DNA from: Pholiota molesta
Lineage: Eukaryota > Basidiomycota > Agaricomycetes > Agaricales > Strophariaceae
Assembly (NCBI GenBank): GCA_014925825.1
Contig: JACGCK010000120.1
Span: forward strand, 62,001 to 126,000
Length of the DNA stretch: 64,000 bases
Direction: 5' to 3'
How positions within the stretch are numbered: position 1 is the stretch's first letter; every line of letters begins with the position of its first letter. This document shows, piece by piece, positions 1 through 11,222 of the stretch. The notes under the pieces were generated by a model. It did no database searches. It had not been told where the DNA came from and saw only the letters and a program-made list of their open reading frames with translations. The position numbers were made by a program, and so were the translations under genes.

Positions 1-1272
1 GTTGGATCGGACGGGAATGGAGCGCCCGGATGTGCACCAACAAATGTGTCTGGTAGATAGGATGGCAGTATGTCCACATCAGCATCCGCATCACCCAGGT
101 CATTGGCATTGTCCATGCCCGGGAATTCTGGACATTCATGAGTGGGGGGTTCCCTCATACATGTATCGTGGTGCTGGGCTAGTTTATCAAGATATTCTTC
201 GAAAGCAGCATCCTCTTGGGCCTCGTTAGTAGCATCAGGATATGGGGATTGTCCATTGGCATCCTCAGATGTATCCATATCCCAATAGCCATCTTCCCAG
301 CTCGGGGCCACAGACGGGGCCATGGATGGGCCTGCAGACGGGAACGTGGATGGGCCCGCAGACGGGAACGTGGATGGGCCCGCAGACGGGAACGTGGATG
401 GGCCCGCGGACGGGGCCGTGGACGGGGCCGCAGACGGGAACGTGGATGGGCCCGCGGACGGGGCCGTGGACGGGGCCGTGGACGGTGACACTGACGGGGC
501 CGATGCCGTGTTTCCCAATCCAACCTGCTCTGCTTTGTCCTTCTCAAGCTCAAACTCTTCGAGGTAATGTGCTTGCGCTTTGAGATGTTCGCATTGTGGT
601 GATCCAGTGCGGTGTTGGATAAGGAGGTAGACACCGACCTCCCACAATGCAGCACTACGGAAATGTTTACCGGTCCATCGTCGTATTCGATGAAAAGGAT
701 TTTGTTGATGGGTGTGACGCATGCAGGCGCGACACATAGGAGATGATAAAGTACATTCCTGACATTGCCATACAGCCCACCGGCGCTGGGCACAATGCAC
801 GCATACGACTTGTTCGGGTGCCAGGACTTCCCTACTTAGGGACGCAATGAGCAGATCATCTATTCGGGCCACGTATTCCTGAATGTAGTCGCGTTGGCTC
901 TGCCCATACAGTTATTGATGTTTTACATTATAAGCATTTATCACATGCGGCATTTACCTTTCGTGTCTTTGGAACAGAAGCTGGTGGGGGGCTATGCGAA
1001 TCATTCCCGTGAAATGACTCAGGAGGTTCTACCGGGCCCGCTGCAGGTTCCGCCTGCATCCGGCCGGCCGAGTATCCCAATGTCCCAGACAAACCCACTG
1101 CTGTGGATGGAGGGCCATAAAGAGCTTCTTTAACTCTTGTTTTCTTAAGCTTTCCCTTTTTTCCAATGGTTGTAACGTTTCGGAATGTGACTTCATCTGC
1201 TGCGTCTGCATCATTCTCGTACAGCACCTTCCGTTTCGACTTCCGGCCCCGGTTGAAAGGTTGTGTACTCAT
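1..1272 (-). CDS. KDZ transposase, N-terminal part with CxC2 cysteine cluster (runs off left edge)
   Basis: Two exons are visible: 1272-958 (ATG at 1272, 105 codons) and 899 to 1, joined across a GTAAAT...GGGCAG intron in phase 0. About 299 further codons are open to the window edge. Residues about 138-167 hold C-x2-C-x9-C-x2-C-x6-C-x2-C-x2-H followed by NPFHRI and WTGKHF. That is the CxC2-like cluster known from Kyakuja/Dileera/Zisupton (KDZ) transposases of mushrooms, followed by the usual LWEVGVYLLIQH-type segment. After it comes a low-complexity Ala-Pro-Ser stretch encoded by the minisatellite at 319-487. The DDE catalytic part would lie left of the window. The basic N-terminus (KSKRK) could be nuclear-targeting. 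It is divergent from the gene at 1536, with a roughly 260-bp shared upstream region. Confidence 0.8.
319..487. repeat. In-frame minisatellite coding Pro-Ser-Ala/Thr repeats
   Basis: Imperfect tandem units of about 24-30 bp built from GACGGGAACGTGGATGGGC and GACGGGGCCGTGGACGGGGC variants. Read on the - strand within the KDZ transposase they encode short repeats such as APSTFPSAGPS. The repeat keeps frame, so copy-number changes alter only linker length between the CxC2 cluster and the downstream part. It carries the GGGGCC/GGGCCC words typical of this element. Confidence 0.9.
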
Positions 1273-1535
1273 TGAGACAACACAAAAGTGACGTGAGGGT
1301 GAGAAGTTCAAAGAATGGGAAAGGAACATCTTACTGTAATCTCACAGCTTCATTTATAGTTAAATCGTACATCGCCCCTCATGGCTGCCATGTGAATTGG
1401 ATGCAATGTGATGTGATGAGACAATGCTGTCCATGACATGAGGATGGCACATGTTTTCCGCGTGTACGGTGCAAAAACATTTGCTTATATACCGTACCAT
1501 AATTTCATGACTGGTTTTTTTATTTATCGCTATAG

Positions 1536-3739
1536 AATCCCCTGCAGATGTGGCACTCACTACGTCCAATCCCGCGGAAGATTATCCTAGTTCAGAACAC
1601 GATGACATTGGCGCCCAGACAACAACTCACAAAGTCTTCTATACGCCTCGAGAACGGGAACTTATTAACGCGTATAAAGAAGAATATCTTGGGGTGACGA
1701 GTTCACAAGACCGGCGACATATGGCAATTACTCGCATTCTTCCCGAGCTTTTCGAATATTGGAAAACAATCAAGAAGAAAGTGAGCAGAAAAGAAGGTGC
1801 ACAAGTGAGTAGTGTCTGGCCTCAGGTCGACATAACTATATTTTTGTAATGTCACAGGCGCTTCTGTACTGGGTGCGGAACAATTGGCGCCCAGGCTCAC
1901 CTCCAAAGCATCTCAAAATTGCAGTAAAGCGCACAGATGTGTTATGGGCACTGAGAAGGGAGGAAGTTTTTGTGGAGATAGCTCAACTATTGGGAGTTGA
2001 AAAGGCGACGGTGTATACAGACAAGTGGTTCGAGAAACGGATGCTTGCCATGCATAATATTCTTTCTAGAATGTCAACGGAGGACTCAGAGACTTTTGAT
2101 GCCGAGGTATTAAGAATATCACTGGAAGGCTATCCAGACGAACTCAAAAACAAGTAGGTTACTATGCTGTTGGACTGCTAATTTAGACGCTGACACCTTG
2201 TCACTGTAGGTTCGCAGAAAAACATGCCGCCAAGCGATTCGATGATATGGCTAAATGCCATCACATGGAAATGGGTGTACTAACACTTTCTTTTGTACAT
2301 CGAACTACTCCAGATGGACAAACGGCGGTAGAAATGTAAGCTACCACATACTCATGATATGCATACTAATGTCCACCTCCAAAGTCATGACTCCATTTCA
2401 GATGTGTTAGGAATCCGTGGAGCTGCATTTGAGGATGAACACAGCGAGCGTGCCGTCGAAATGAAGAGATTGGTGATGGGATATGTCCGTCAATTGAAGA
2501 ATATAGCGACTGGTGCGCCGCCCGGCCGGGCGGCCATGACGGCCCCGCCTGATTCTCCCCTGTTGGAGTTTTCACCACAGAGATTTCCAATAGTGCCGGC
2601 CACCTTCGATCCAGCTAAGGCGAAGAAGAAAACACTGGAAACTCTGCTTCGGGATTATTTGAGCTACCACTACAGTATGTATTTGTTCACTTCTCCTATT
2701 ACATTGATGATAAAAAGAATTACACAGGTTTAGCAACAAGGGGCACGCAGAAACAGGTGCCCTATGCACACATAGCAAAGGACATTCAAAAGTTTGTTGA
2801 TGCACAATATTATCCGGCCGGCCTACGGATTCGAGAACCACGCAATATGATCATCGATGAAATTGTACAATTTGTCACAACGATTAAATCCAGACAAGAG
2901 TTATTACCTATCGCTCAAGTCTTTAGGTTTAAGAATGTGCAGAAAGGCAGAAAGACGAATGAGCTCATTCGTACACAGTATCCGGATGAAGAACAAATTC
3001 CCGTGGCGGCCCCGGTCAAACGGAAGCCAAAGCGGAAGGGCCCCACCACTAGAGATCTTCGCTTACAGAAAGAGATGGAAGACATCCTCACTTTTAATGT
3101 GAATACTTTAAATTATATGTTTCTAGTACTAACGTGATTTTATAGGATAATGACGAAGCCACTGATAGAAACTTGGGAGATACTGTTCCAACGGGGCCAT
3201 CGCAGGCGCAGGAAGTACAAACCACGGCAACGGGGCCGTCACCTCCAACGGGGCCAATTGGGGCACACACTGCTCAGATACCAGGGGAGGAGGCGCCGCC
3301 TGCGCAGATCGATTCGGGGCCGTTAGACAATCCAGTGCTTCCCGGCCGAATGCACACGGCACTGCCTCTGGCATCAATTGCTCATCCTACCATCCAATTT
3401 GCTCCAATTGCTCAGGTAGCTGCTGCACCACCACGGACAGAGGTGCAAATGGTGCAAATCCTGGAAACACCGACCAGAACACCCAAACACCCTACTAAAG
3501 GCAAGGAAAAGACTGCCGCAGCACCACGCCCTCAGCCCGTTCCTCGAACAAAGAAAGCACCGGGCCCGACAAGAACTCCGAACCACCAACTCCTAGGGCC
3601 TCCCCGGGCCAGTCCAGCAACGACAGAAGGTTCCTCAGGGAGCCCTGCACCTGGAAATAGGAGGACAACCGATATTTTAGCCGTTGAGGAATTAGGTCTG
3701 GGGAAACGAGTACGCAAAAAACGTGAGAGGACGAGTTAG
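1536..3739 (+). CDS. Uncharacterised KDZ-element cargo protein of more than 640 aa, six visible exons
   Basis: Exons: 1536-1804, 1858-2153, 2210-2335, 2385-2674, 2728-3098, 3146-3739 (TAG). All junctions are GT/AG and keep frame, giving 643 codons from position 1550. The start is unresolved: the frame has no ATG after an upstream TGA, and a likely acceptor (CGCTATAG) precedes 1536, so a first exon probably lies at 1400-1520. The N-terminal two thirds are globular, with motifs such as TPRERELINAYKEEY and WVRNNWRPG. The last exon is Pro/Ala/Thr-rich and ends in a basic KRVRKKRERTS tail that could be nuclear. No known domain was recognised. Its place beside the transposase and the GGGGCC-biased codons in its last exon mark it as element cargo. 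Confidence 0.7.
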
Positions 3740-3931
3740 GCATCTATTCCTTCAAATTCAAGAGTTCAACCTCGGGGCCGACGTAATATGAATCGTATTC
3801 GCGAGTTCAACCTCGCGGCTGTTCTCCCACACAATAGCAGCTTTAACCACCTTTGTATTTCAATAGTTTTCTGTTGCAGACAGGAGTATGTTGCAACAAG
3901 AAATATATATTACTTTGCCAAAAGAAAATGA

Positions 3932-4060
3932 GGGGCGGGCGGTGGGCGGGAAACATTATTTACAAGCGGGCGGGCGGGAAACATTATTTGTAGGCGGGCG
4001 GGCGGGCGGGAAACAGTAAAAAGTATCTACAGGTGGACACAGGCGGGCGCGGCGGGCAAG
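3932..4060. repeat. G-rich minisatellite between two convergent cargo genes
   Basis: Three or more imperfect units of GGGCGGGCGGGAAACATTATTT type (3932-4020), followed by related GGCGGGCGCGGCGGGC. The runs of three or more G could form G-quadruplexes on the + strand. It lies between the stop at 3739 of the + gene and the stop at 4092 of the - gene, so it may sit in or near both 3' ends. Confidence 0.8.
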
Positions 4061-4091
4061 AAAGCATATATACATACAAGATCACCAGTAT

Positions 4092-7049
4092 CTACTCCAT
4101 GTCTACATCATCAGGTGCTCCGTGTTCTACCAGTGACCCGAAGCGGGGAGAGCGTCTGACTGTGGCAGGAGACGGACTCCGTGCCCGTGGCGAACGGCTT
4201 CGACGATGCGGGTGGTTATCGATGACGGCGAGATGGGAAGTAGAGGTCAACGGGGCCGTGTCGCATTCCCGTCCGTCCGATTCTGCTGCGACTGGGTCCG
4301 TGTCGGATGCTAGAGCTACTGGCACTGAAACAGTTTCAGCTGCTTCGTTTGAAGGGCTGGCCGGTCCCCTCAACTTGAGCTCTTCAACGGTTTGAGGTGC
4401 TTCGTGTGTATTGCCGGCCGGTTGCATTGAAGTGAGCTCTGCGGGAGCAGTGGGTACAGGTGCGAGAGCGGAGAGAGAATGAGCGGGCGGTGCGGATGCC
4501 TGTGGCGTTGCTGGGGTGACACGTATGAGAGGTGGATGTTCATCAACATCTTGAGGCGGTTGTTCCTCACCATCTCCAAGGTCTGATCCACTCGGGCCCG
4601 GCTCATATCCAAGCTCCTCCATCACTTCATGTGCAGGTATCCTCGTCAAGGTATCGAATGCGCCATCAGCCGACGCGGGGCGGCCTGGAGTGTCCGTAGT
4701 GAATCTCGCAGCGGCTTCAGCCAAGGATCTCATCCTGATTGGGGAAGGATCCCCGAAATTGATCAGCAACGACTGCACACCACCCTCAGGCATTCCGAGG
4801 TAATCCTCGAGTGCACGGATCCGGTTTCTCACCTCGGCCACTGCGTCTTCGTTTTCGACAAACCGTTCGGTCGTCCGGCCGGCATTCTTGAGCAACCCTT
4901 GCATGCCATCCTCAACCTTGTCAGCCCATGCATTGATCTGCTCTTCAAACGCGATGTTCTTCTTCTGTACCTCCTTCTTGTTGGCGCGGATGGATCGCAA
5001 CTCGTCGTGCATTGAGTCCACTCGGGCTTCGAGCTCCTCGATGTGCTTTGCCATCGCGTCGATTAGAGCATTTGCCGCTTCCGGCACGGCGGTGGCTCCC
5101 TCCTCTTGCCCCTCTTGCCATTGCTCTTCGTCACTTGCAGTGGCTAATGACATGGTCAATGCATTAGTGTGGTGAAGTGATTGAATCTACCATACACACC
5201 TTTTTCCTTGCCTTTGCGACTCCTTGTCTTCTTCGCTGGCTGCTTCGGGGCCGCCTGCGTTGCCTTTTTCGGGGCCGCTTGCTTCGGGGCCGTCTTGGAC
5301 GGGCCCGCCTTCGATGTTGTGCCAACGGTTTGGGCCGCGTGCTGCGCGTTCCTCTGGGATTGTTGAATAATCCTCGCTGCCAATGATGTTCAGTGAGAAA
5401 TACATGGTGAATGCACAACTACAGCTTACCTTGTGGCACGGCACTCTCACCATGTCGTTGTTGAGGTGATACGGTGCCTTGCCGGCCGTCCGACTCGTCC
5501 ATCCTTTCCTCATCCTCCTCCCTTTGACCAGGTGGTGTCCTCTGCACTTGCCCAGGCGCTGTCCTCTGCACTTGCCCATCGACAGTCCAGAAGCACTTAG
5601 CCTTTTGAGAGTGGCAAATGGCACATGCTCTGCCCTTCAGTTGCTCAGGGCAATCCCTCCCTTGGTGCACGCATCTGTCGCATCCCGGCTCGTGGAAGTA
5701 ACCTGTGACAGGGGGCGATCGCCGGTCGAATCCCGGCTGGCGTTTTGGCTCTACTGGCTCTGCTGCTGGAGCTTGCTTTGCCTTCTTCGGACGTGTTGTC
5801 CGAACAGTTGCAGCCTTTTTTTGTGGCGCAGGGGGCTGTGTATCGCTGTCCTCGAGCTCGTCTTCACCACCATCTGAGTCAATGTCGCGCTTCCGTTTCT
5901 GCCGGCCGGCCGGTGCGTGTTGCGGTTGAGGTGGGGTGTCCTCATCGACGTCCATCGCATTGAGGGCGGCCAACGAAGGTATCTTGCCAGGGGGAGCGGA
6001 GGGCTCCTGCTCAACGGACATACGCGACATTGCACTGGTGGGGACAGGGTCCCTTTCGACCAGTGAAGTCGAGGCGGCCGGCTGTGCGGTTTTCCCTTTT
6101 TTGGCTTTGGGTTTTGGTTGGGGCCGCCCTGCAGGAGCGGCCATGGCGTATGCATGACCAGGGGGAGCGGAGGGACATGGTCCAACCTTTTTGGGTCCGG
6201 CTCGCAGGCCAAAGGACCCGTGGTGAGGAGCCTTGGCGTTGGGGGGCGGTTTCGTTCTTGAGGCCGGCACGGCATCAAGAGGCGCGGCCGGGTTCGATCC
6301 CTTCGGGGCCGCCACCACACCACGAGGCGGGGCCGTCCTGGTCGGATGCGGGGCCGCCTTCGTTGAAGATGAGGCTTGTGGGCCCGGGTTGCCTGCACGA
6401 TCGCCCTTCGGGGCCGCCACACGACCAACAGGCGGGGCCGTCCTGCTCGGATGCGGGGCCGCCTTCGTTGAAGATGAGGCTTGTGGGCCCGGGTTGCCTG
6501 CACGATCGCCCTTCGGGGCCGCCACACGACCAACAGGCGGGGCCGTCCTGCTCGGATGCGGGGCCGCCTTCGTTGAAGATGAGGCTTGTGGGCCCGGGTT
6601 GCCTGCACGATCCCAGGGCATTGGAAGTGGCTGGATCCCTTTTATTGGTGAGGTAGGCTGCTGGAAGACCTGACCGGGAAGGGGGAGAAAAGTTGCTGGG
6701 TGCTTCTCGTCGAAGGCCTGAAGCATAGGCACCATGCTTTGCAAGAAGGTGGCATTGAGCTTCCTCTCATTCAAGGCCTTGATGTAGGCCACCGCCATTT
6801 CCCAGAGGAAGCGCGGGGCCGCAAACACATCCTTCAACTCGGACCGGCTTTCTTTTTGAAGTTCAAAGAGTTGCCTCTGGAAGCTTCGAATCAATAATGA
6901 AGTTGTGGAGAAAATGAGTGAGCACTCACTAGCTCGCTGAACCGGGCTTTCATGACCTCCACCACAGTCCCTGTGGCAACGGCCTCTCGGATGGCGCGGT
7001 CCAATTCGTCAATTTTGCGGCGGACGTCAATAGGAGTAGAGGCAGACAT
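4092..7049 (-). CDS. 931-aa KDZ cargo protein with Zn2Cys6-spaced zinc cluster and coiled coil
   Basis: Four exons: 7049-6930, 6876-5430, 5376-5200, 5143-4092 (TAG at 4092-4094). All introns are GT/AG in consistent phase, giving 931 aa from the ATG at 7049. Residues 1-130 are helical and charged. A Pro/Ala-rich region holds a 35-aa tandem repeat. A KRKRD basic patch follows, then at about 437-465 a cluster spaced exactly C-x2-C-x6-C-x8-C-x2-C-x6-C. That fits the fungal binuclear zinc cluster, which in known regulators binds CGG/CCG triplets; here it is internal, not N-terminal. Residues about 600-660 are a coiled coil (MAKHIEELEARV region), often used for dimerisation in this class. The C-terminus is Ser/Arg-rich. 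DNA binding is inferred, not shown. Confidence 0.75.
6293..6612. repeat. 105-bp coding tandem repeat, about three copies
   Basis: A 105-bp unit (exact spacing between successive GCCTGCACGA words at 6391 and 6496) repeats about three times. The last two units are nearly identical and the first is diverged. It encodes a 35-aa Pro/Ala/Ser repeat within the zinc-cluster protein. Each unit contains several GGGGCC words and one GGGCCCGGG. Confidence 0.92.
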
Positions 7050-7300
7050 TTGGAATATAGTGTTCGGGCGGCAGGGGACGTGTTAACAAGTCAGCGGATG
7101 TGGGCGTAGGAACTGATCGGGTGTGGGTGGGAAAGAGACGCGCGACTCGGACGTGTGCGTGGCATGCATTCAACAATACCCATGTGACCGAAAATCACCC
7201 ATGTGCCAAACAAGCAGTACCACATAGTGCTATTTTTAAATTGTTCCTGGGCGTTCAGCGATCAAACTGACGATAATCATCTTATCATTGATCCTCCACC

Positions 7301-7974
7301 ATGGCTCACGCAAAACCCGGTCACCGCCAGTCAAACACCACAATTCCCAACATTCCCGACGGATTCACCATTGGGCTCGCACCAGATGGTCAACAATACA
7401 TGGTGCCGCACTTCATGCTACCAGCCTTGGATCAATCCTTCCTATCATACCGCAATAAAGTGGACTTTGGGGTTGCAAATCAACCATTACAAGTTAGTAG
7501 TTAGGTTTCAACGATGTCATCGGCCGGCCGGGATCCCAAGTCCTGCCATGTCATCGGCCGGCCGGGATCCCAAGTCCTGCCGTGTAACTGACAATGCTTT
7601 CAGTTCCCTGAGCCGCAACTTCCTCCACATGATGTCATGGCTGAAGGCAAGATTGTCTTTCCAGCTGACCCGGTATGGATTATTCCTACATGTTACTACT
7701 ATTGCTGATGACCAAGCAGCCCTTGAACGAACTTGAATTGCTGAACATTCATGCGGACATTGTCGCGATTCAGCATAAGCTTCATATTTCATACAAGGAT
7801 GCATCCCACCTCCATTATCTCACCCAAGTAGAGCGGCTCAAAGCCTCAGATGAAGCATACAGAGGTTGGAAAGTTTTCGACGACCGCCTTGGTGCTTCCC
7901 TTGCTTCTCTGGCACAACGTTTCGCAGCAGCCGAACAATTGCGTGGGGCCGTGTGCAATGATTCCGAGAATTGA
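7301..7974 (+). CDS. Small 171-aa cargo protein, three exons
   Basis: Exons 7301-7492, 7604-7672 and 7720-7974 join in phase 0 through GT/AG introns. The ATG at 7301 is in a good context (CACCATGG). The product is soluble-looking with no signal peptide or membrane segment. The last exon is strongly helical (LNELELLNIHADIV through AEQLRGAV) and may form a coiled coil. No family was recognised. It is divergent from the zinc-cluster gene, whose start is at 7049, leaving about 250 bp for a shared promoter. Confidence 0.65.
7514..7581. repeat. 34-bp tandem duplication inside intron 1
   Basis: Two identical 34-bp copies (7514-7547 and 7548-7581), each carrying TCGGCCGGCCGGGATCCC, lie in the first intron of the 171-aa gene. 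They are another instance of the GGCC-palindrome words that mark this element. Confidence 0.9.
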
Positions 7975-8904
7975 AAATAAATAGTGCACAGTTTTGTTCA
8001 GTAGTCAGGAAATTGGCATAACCACGTTATCTGAGTATAGCACGCATTATCCTATGGCCCTCTACTTTTTACCACAGCAATGTCACCTCAATTTTGCGCT
8101 GTAGCTGGGATTGCAAGATGATGTACGGCCGGGCGGCTGATCTCATGGCAATGCTGCTTCACCTGCTTGTGGCTTCCAGTGCAGTATCTGGTGCAGTATT
8201 GGGTAGCCTTACTATTCAGGTACAGTAGGCCTTTATTAGGCACTGGCACCCCTACAGCAGCCTACAGCATTTGAATATAATGACATTTGGTTCTGGTCGA
8301 TCAGACGGAGCGGCCAGAAAATTACTATCACTAAAGATTTCGAAATATTAGTGTTCTCGGGCCCGTGTGGACCAAAACTGGCCGGTCGTTTTGAGTGAGA
8401 ATACTGATCGACCGCCCGGCCGTTCCAATCAAATCCATTGTATTGATCGAATGATAATTTGTGTAGCCTAGTGTATTGATTTTATAGACCTGAGTTGTGT
8501 GTGTAAAGCAGAGAATCAAACCATGCGCATTTCTCCTGCCAAAACAGTCCCAGAATACAATCATATAACGAAGCTATAGGGGTGTATACCGGACCTATTT
8601 TTGGATCTGGAGTGGTTTTTGCCGGCCAGCCGTCAATATCCCCTGGGCGTGATCTGTTCAATCTATTTGACCGGCCGGTCACCCAGACGCACTGTCGCGC
8701 AGCTTATGCTCATTGTACATCCACGATATTCTTTCCAAAGCTTTGTTTAATCAGAATATTACCACAAGCCTGTTTTGTCTGTTAGGTTATCCGTTTACAG
8801 TGTTTTGTTCTAGTGGTGAGCCAATCGATTAATGCAATCGGCCGGCCGGCAGGACGGTCGCTACACTCAATATCACTATCATGTATTGTAATGCGCATTC
8901 ATAT
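7975..8904. other. Non-coding right arm of the KDZ element
   Basis: No gene is supported here. The DNA is AT-rich but interrupted by isolated GC-rich palindromes, for example near 8127, 8357, 8379, 8412, 8622, 8672 and 8838 (GGCCGGCCGG). Small open frames overlapping these words have no recognisable content. Confidence 0.6.
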
Positions 8905-9170
8905 GGTATACTCATTGCTTGCAATTAATTGATTCAATTATGAATTGAATCAATTGGCCCAATCGGCCGGACGGGTGCTGGGACAATTGTGGTGGGGCCC
9001 TTGGGCTATTCAGCGAATTCGCTCGATCATATCATTTGACTACATAAGGCATATCCTAATTGGGAATGGGTTATTCACTGACCCAGCGAATTCGCTGAAT
9101 CCATGTCACATGGCTACATGTATGCGTTCGCTGAATCACATCACATGGGCCGGTGTGACCCCGCTACCTG
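8905..9170 (+). mobile_element. Terminal/subterminal region of the KDZ element
   Basis: About 265 bp that recur, in opposite orientations, at the two ends of the palindrome at 11223-14799. They include AATCGGCCGGACGGGTGCTG, two perfect 12-bp palindromes AGCGAATTCGCT (9012-9023 and 9085-9096), a half site near 9124, and repeated TCACATG words. Such repeated subterminal motifs are typical of transposase binding sites in large-end DNA transposons; that role is inferred. The region ends in CCCCGCTACCTG at 9170. Confidence 0.8.
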
Positions 9171-11222
9171 ACCTGAAGGCGGTGGAATCCCATGTCCGAG
9201 CCTCGTGCGATCGAACCTGGATCGAACACAATACTTAATACTTGGATACATGACAGCTGTTCATATATTCAGTCCATTGGCGCCTCGCCTTGACATCCTA
9301 CATGTGTTCCCAAAGCTGCTAAAAATATCCGTTGACACCCAGGTAATGTGTATCCTGGTACATAAAAACTTGGGTCTATGTAGTATAATAAGCTTTAAAC
9401 AACAGAGTATTCTACGTTGTGGTTTTCAGGGGTTATGCGGGTCGTATGGACGAATACTGATGTTCTTCGGAATAACACAGCAGTTATTGATAGCTAAAAT
9501 AGCTAACACATGCTTGCATCGAGGGCGCCTATCTAAAATACCTACTGCGCAGCCTGTCGTTCGATCGTCTTCTGATACTCCGCTCTTCGACATCTTTCCA
9601 TGCCGAGTGTTAATGTTGGTGCTGGCGGTGATAGCGGCGCCGGGAGGGTGGCCAGAATGTTTGTGGGTACACGATCAAGGAGCGACGAGCCGGGAGTTGA
9701 CTTTGCGGTTCTTCACGCTGGGAATTCCTCGCGTCCCGCGCGCAGGCACCTATCCCTCGCCCTACGCCTCTGACTCCCGTATGCCAATGGAAATGCCAGG
9801 AAGAGCATGACGAGCTCACAGTCTAGCACAAACCCTGCCCCCTCGCTCTCCTCGCGCCGCGTCGACGCCAAGCCCACACGAATACTAAAGGCAGCCCGGC
9901 CGCCAATATCCCAACCGTACTCCATGTCGCAGGAATCCGGGTCCATGCTTAACTTTGCAGGGCCTTCGACGTACTCGGACAAGAGCGCGCTGGTCACTGA
10001 TGTTTGCTTCATGTGCCCGTGTTTGCCTTTGATTCATATCCGAACAGGCAACAATGTTTTATCTAGTTCAAACCAGCCCACGGCGAATGGGCGTCCTTGC
10101 GAGTTGCGCAAGCGCAGAGAACGACAACCGGAAGATCACCAACTGAACGCGCAAGGCTAGAAATGAGACCAAGGTTACTGCAAAGCGCCGCGGGCAGGAG
10201 CGCTGGTGTGAGAGGGCCAGGAAGGGGCATTGTAGCTGTGAACAATAAGGTCGTTCAGGGAGGGGAAACCGGGCGGGGACTCTGCCTGTGCACTATGCGG
10301 GGTCTTCCGAGAATGAAATGATCGACCGTGTCCTCGAGGCATGTCGACTGCGATGTGGCGATGGAAGAGTGCGAGCAAACAGGATATACGGGTGAACAGG
10401 ACAGCGCGGGAGTGGTCGTTCTGTGAGGTGCTGGCGTGTGGGGCTACATACTCCATACATTCCAGTGCGAATCGCTGTGTGGGAGATTGCGGTGCGGGTG
10501 CATGAGGAAGAGATGCGCGCCAACGAGAGCCGGACCTGCGCTCTGAGCCCTGACGCATCCGTGGTACGGCCACCAGCTTACATATTTGCTATGCAGCAGC
10601 CTTGCGACCGCCTCTGCAGGCCGGACAATGTTGTAGGGCTTGTCGCCTATGACGGCGATATGTGTTGCAATCGACTGTGGCTACATAAAATCATTGCCAC
10701 TGCCAGCGAGAGTCCTCAATAGTCTGTACGCGGTGTGCGCCTAAACAGCGCAAAGGGATGGATACAGATGCGAATATTCCTGTCAGAGGAGATGTCGACG
10801 AAAAGCTTGGTAGGGTGGGCTTGCCCGAAACGTCGCGATTGAGCGCCTCTGCTCGGTGTTGCGTCAATATTACGTAGGTTTACATAGTAAAAAAAACCAC
10901 GTACCCTGTTTCTACACCATACACCCTGAATGTCTCCGCGATAATAATCGAATGAAAGCGATGGCGCCGTTGTTGACATCACCATCAGCGAGAACAGTCG
11001 TCGACGTTGGTGAATACGCAATGTCAATGGTCGAATTAGTAGCGATGGCCGTGCCCAGCGCCAGCAAGCGGAAAGCCACCGACGGTGGCGAATACGTGAT
11101 GTGTGTACTTGAACACGGCGGGGACGGGCTGCCTCGTTGAATACAATGTGCTGGGAGTAGGGATTTGCCAGCCCCTGCTGATCGTTCGCGAATGATTGGG
11201 TCCACTTGCGATTGTGATGGAG
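9171..11222. repeat. Block U0, left part: duplicated host sequence with degenerate gene remnants
   Basis: Positions 9171-10100 match 63085-64000 at about 95% by eye, and parts match 19965-20560 in U1. A segment around 10310-10400 recurs at 21040-21120 and 34010-34095 (GTCCTCGAGGCATGTC words). Short open frames on both strands are copies of the same decayed material; I see no intact gene. GGCC words are sparse, in contrast with the mobile DNA on both sides. Confidence 0.75.

Larger units (their letters stand above)
1..9170. mobile_element. Right-hand part of a large KDZ-type DNA transposon with cargo genes (left end outside window)
   Basis: The segment ends at 9170 with CCCCGCTACCTG. From 9171 the sequence is about 95% identical by eye to 63085 onward, so the junction is read against an empty-site relative. 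The last about 265 bp recur at both ends of the palindrome at 11223-14799, whose left end starts CAGGTAGCGGGGTCACACC, so these are element ends. Inside are a CxC2 KDZ transposase gene leaving the left edge, a + gene (1536-3739), a - gene (4092-7049) and a small + gene (7301-7974). GGCC-centred palindromes occur about every 75 bp in its non-coding right end (8100-9170), against about every 290 bp in the flank. Minimum length is 9.2 kb. The left end and target duplication cannot be seen. Confidence 0.72.

Noticed and set aside
179..793. Overlapping long frames on both strands across the minisatellite at 319-487 (Arg/Pro/His-rich products)
   Set aside because: They are other-frame readings of the repeat; only the - frame continuous with the CxC2 cluster has family support.
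5177..6673. Several + strand frames opposite the zinc-cluster gene
   Set aside because: GC-rich coding repeats keep other frames open; no introns, motifs or start context support them.
1..9170. Starship-type giant element
   Set aside because: No tyrosine-recombinase (DUF3435) captain is seen, and the CxC2 cluster identifies a KDZ DDE element.
9205..9819. Open frames on both strands that recur at 63396-63701
   Set aside because: They are conserved only because the DNA is duplicated; both strands are open and no intron or motif supports a protein.
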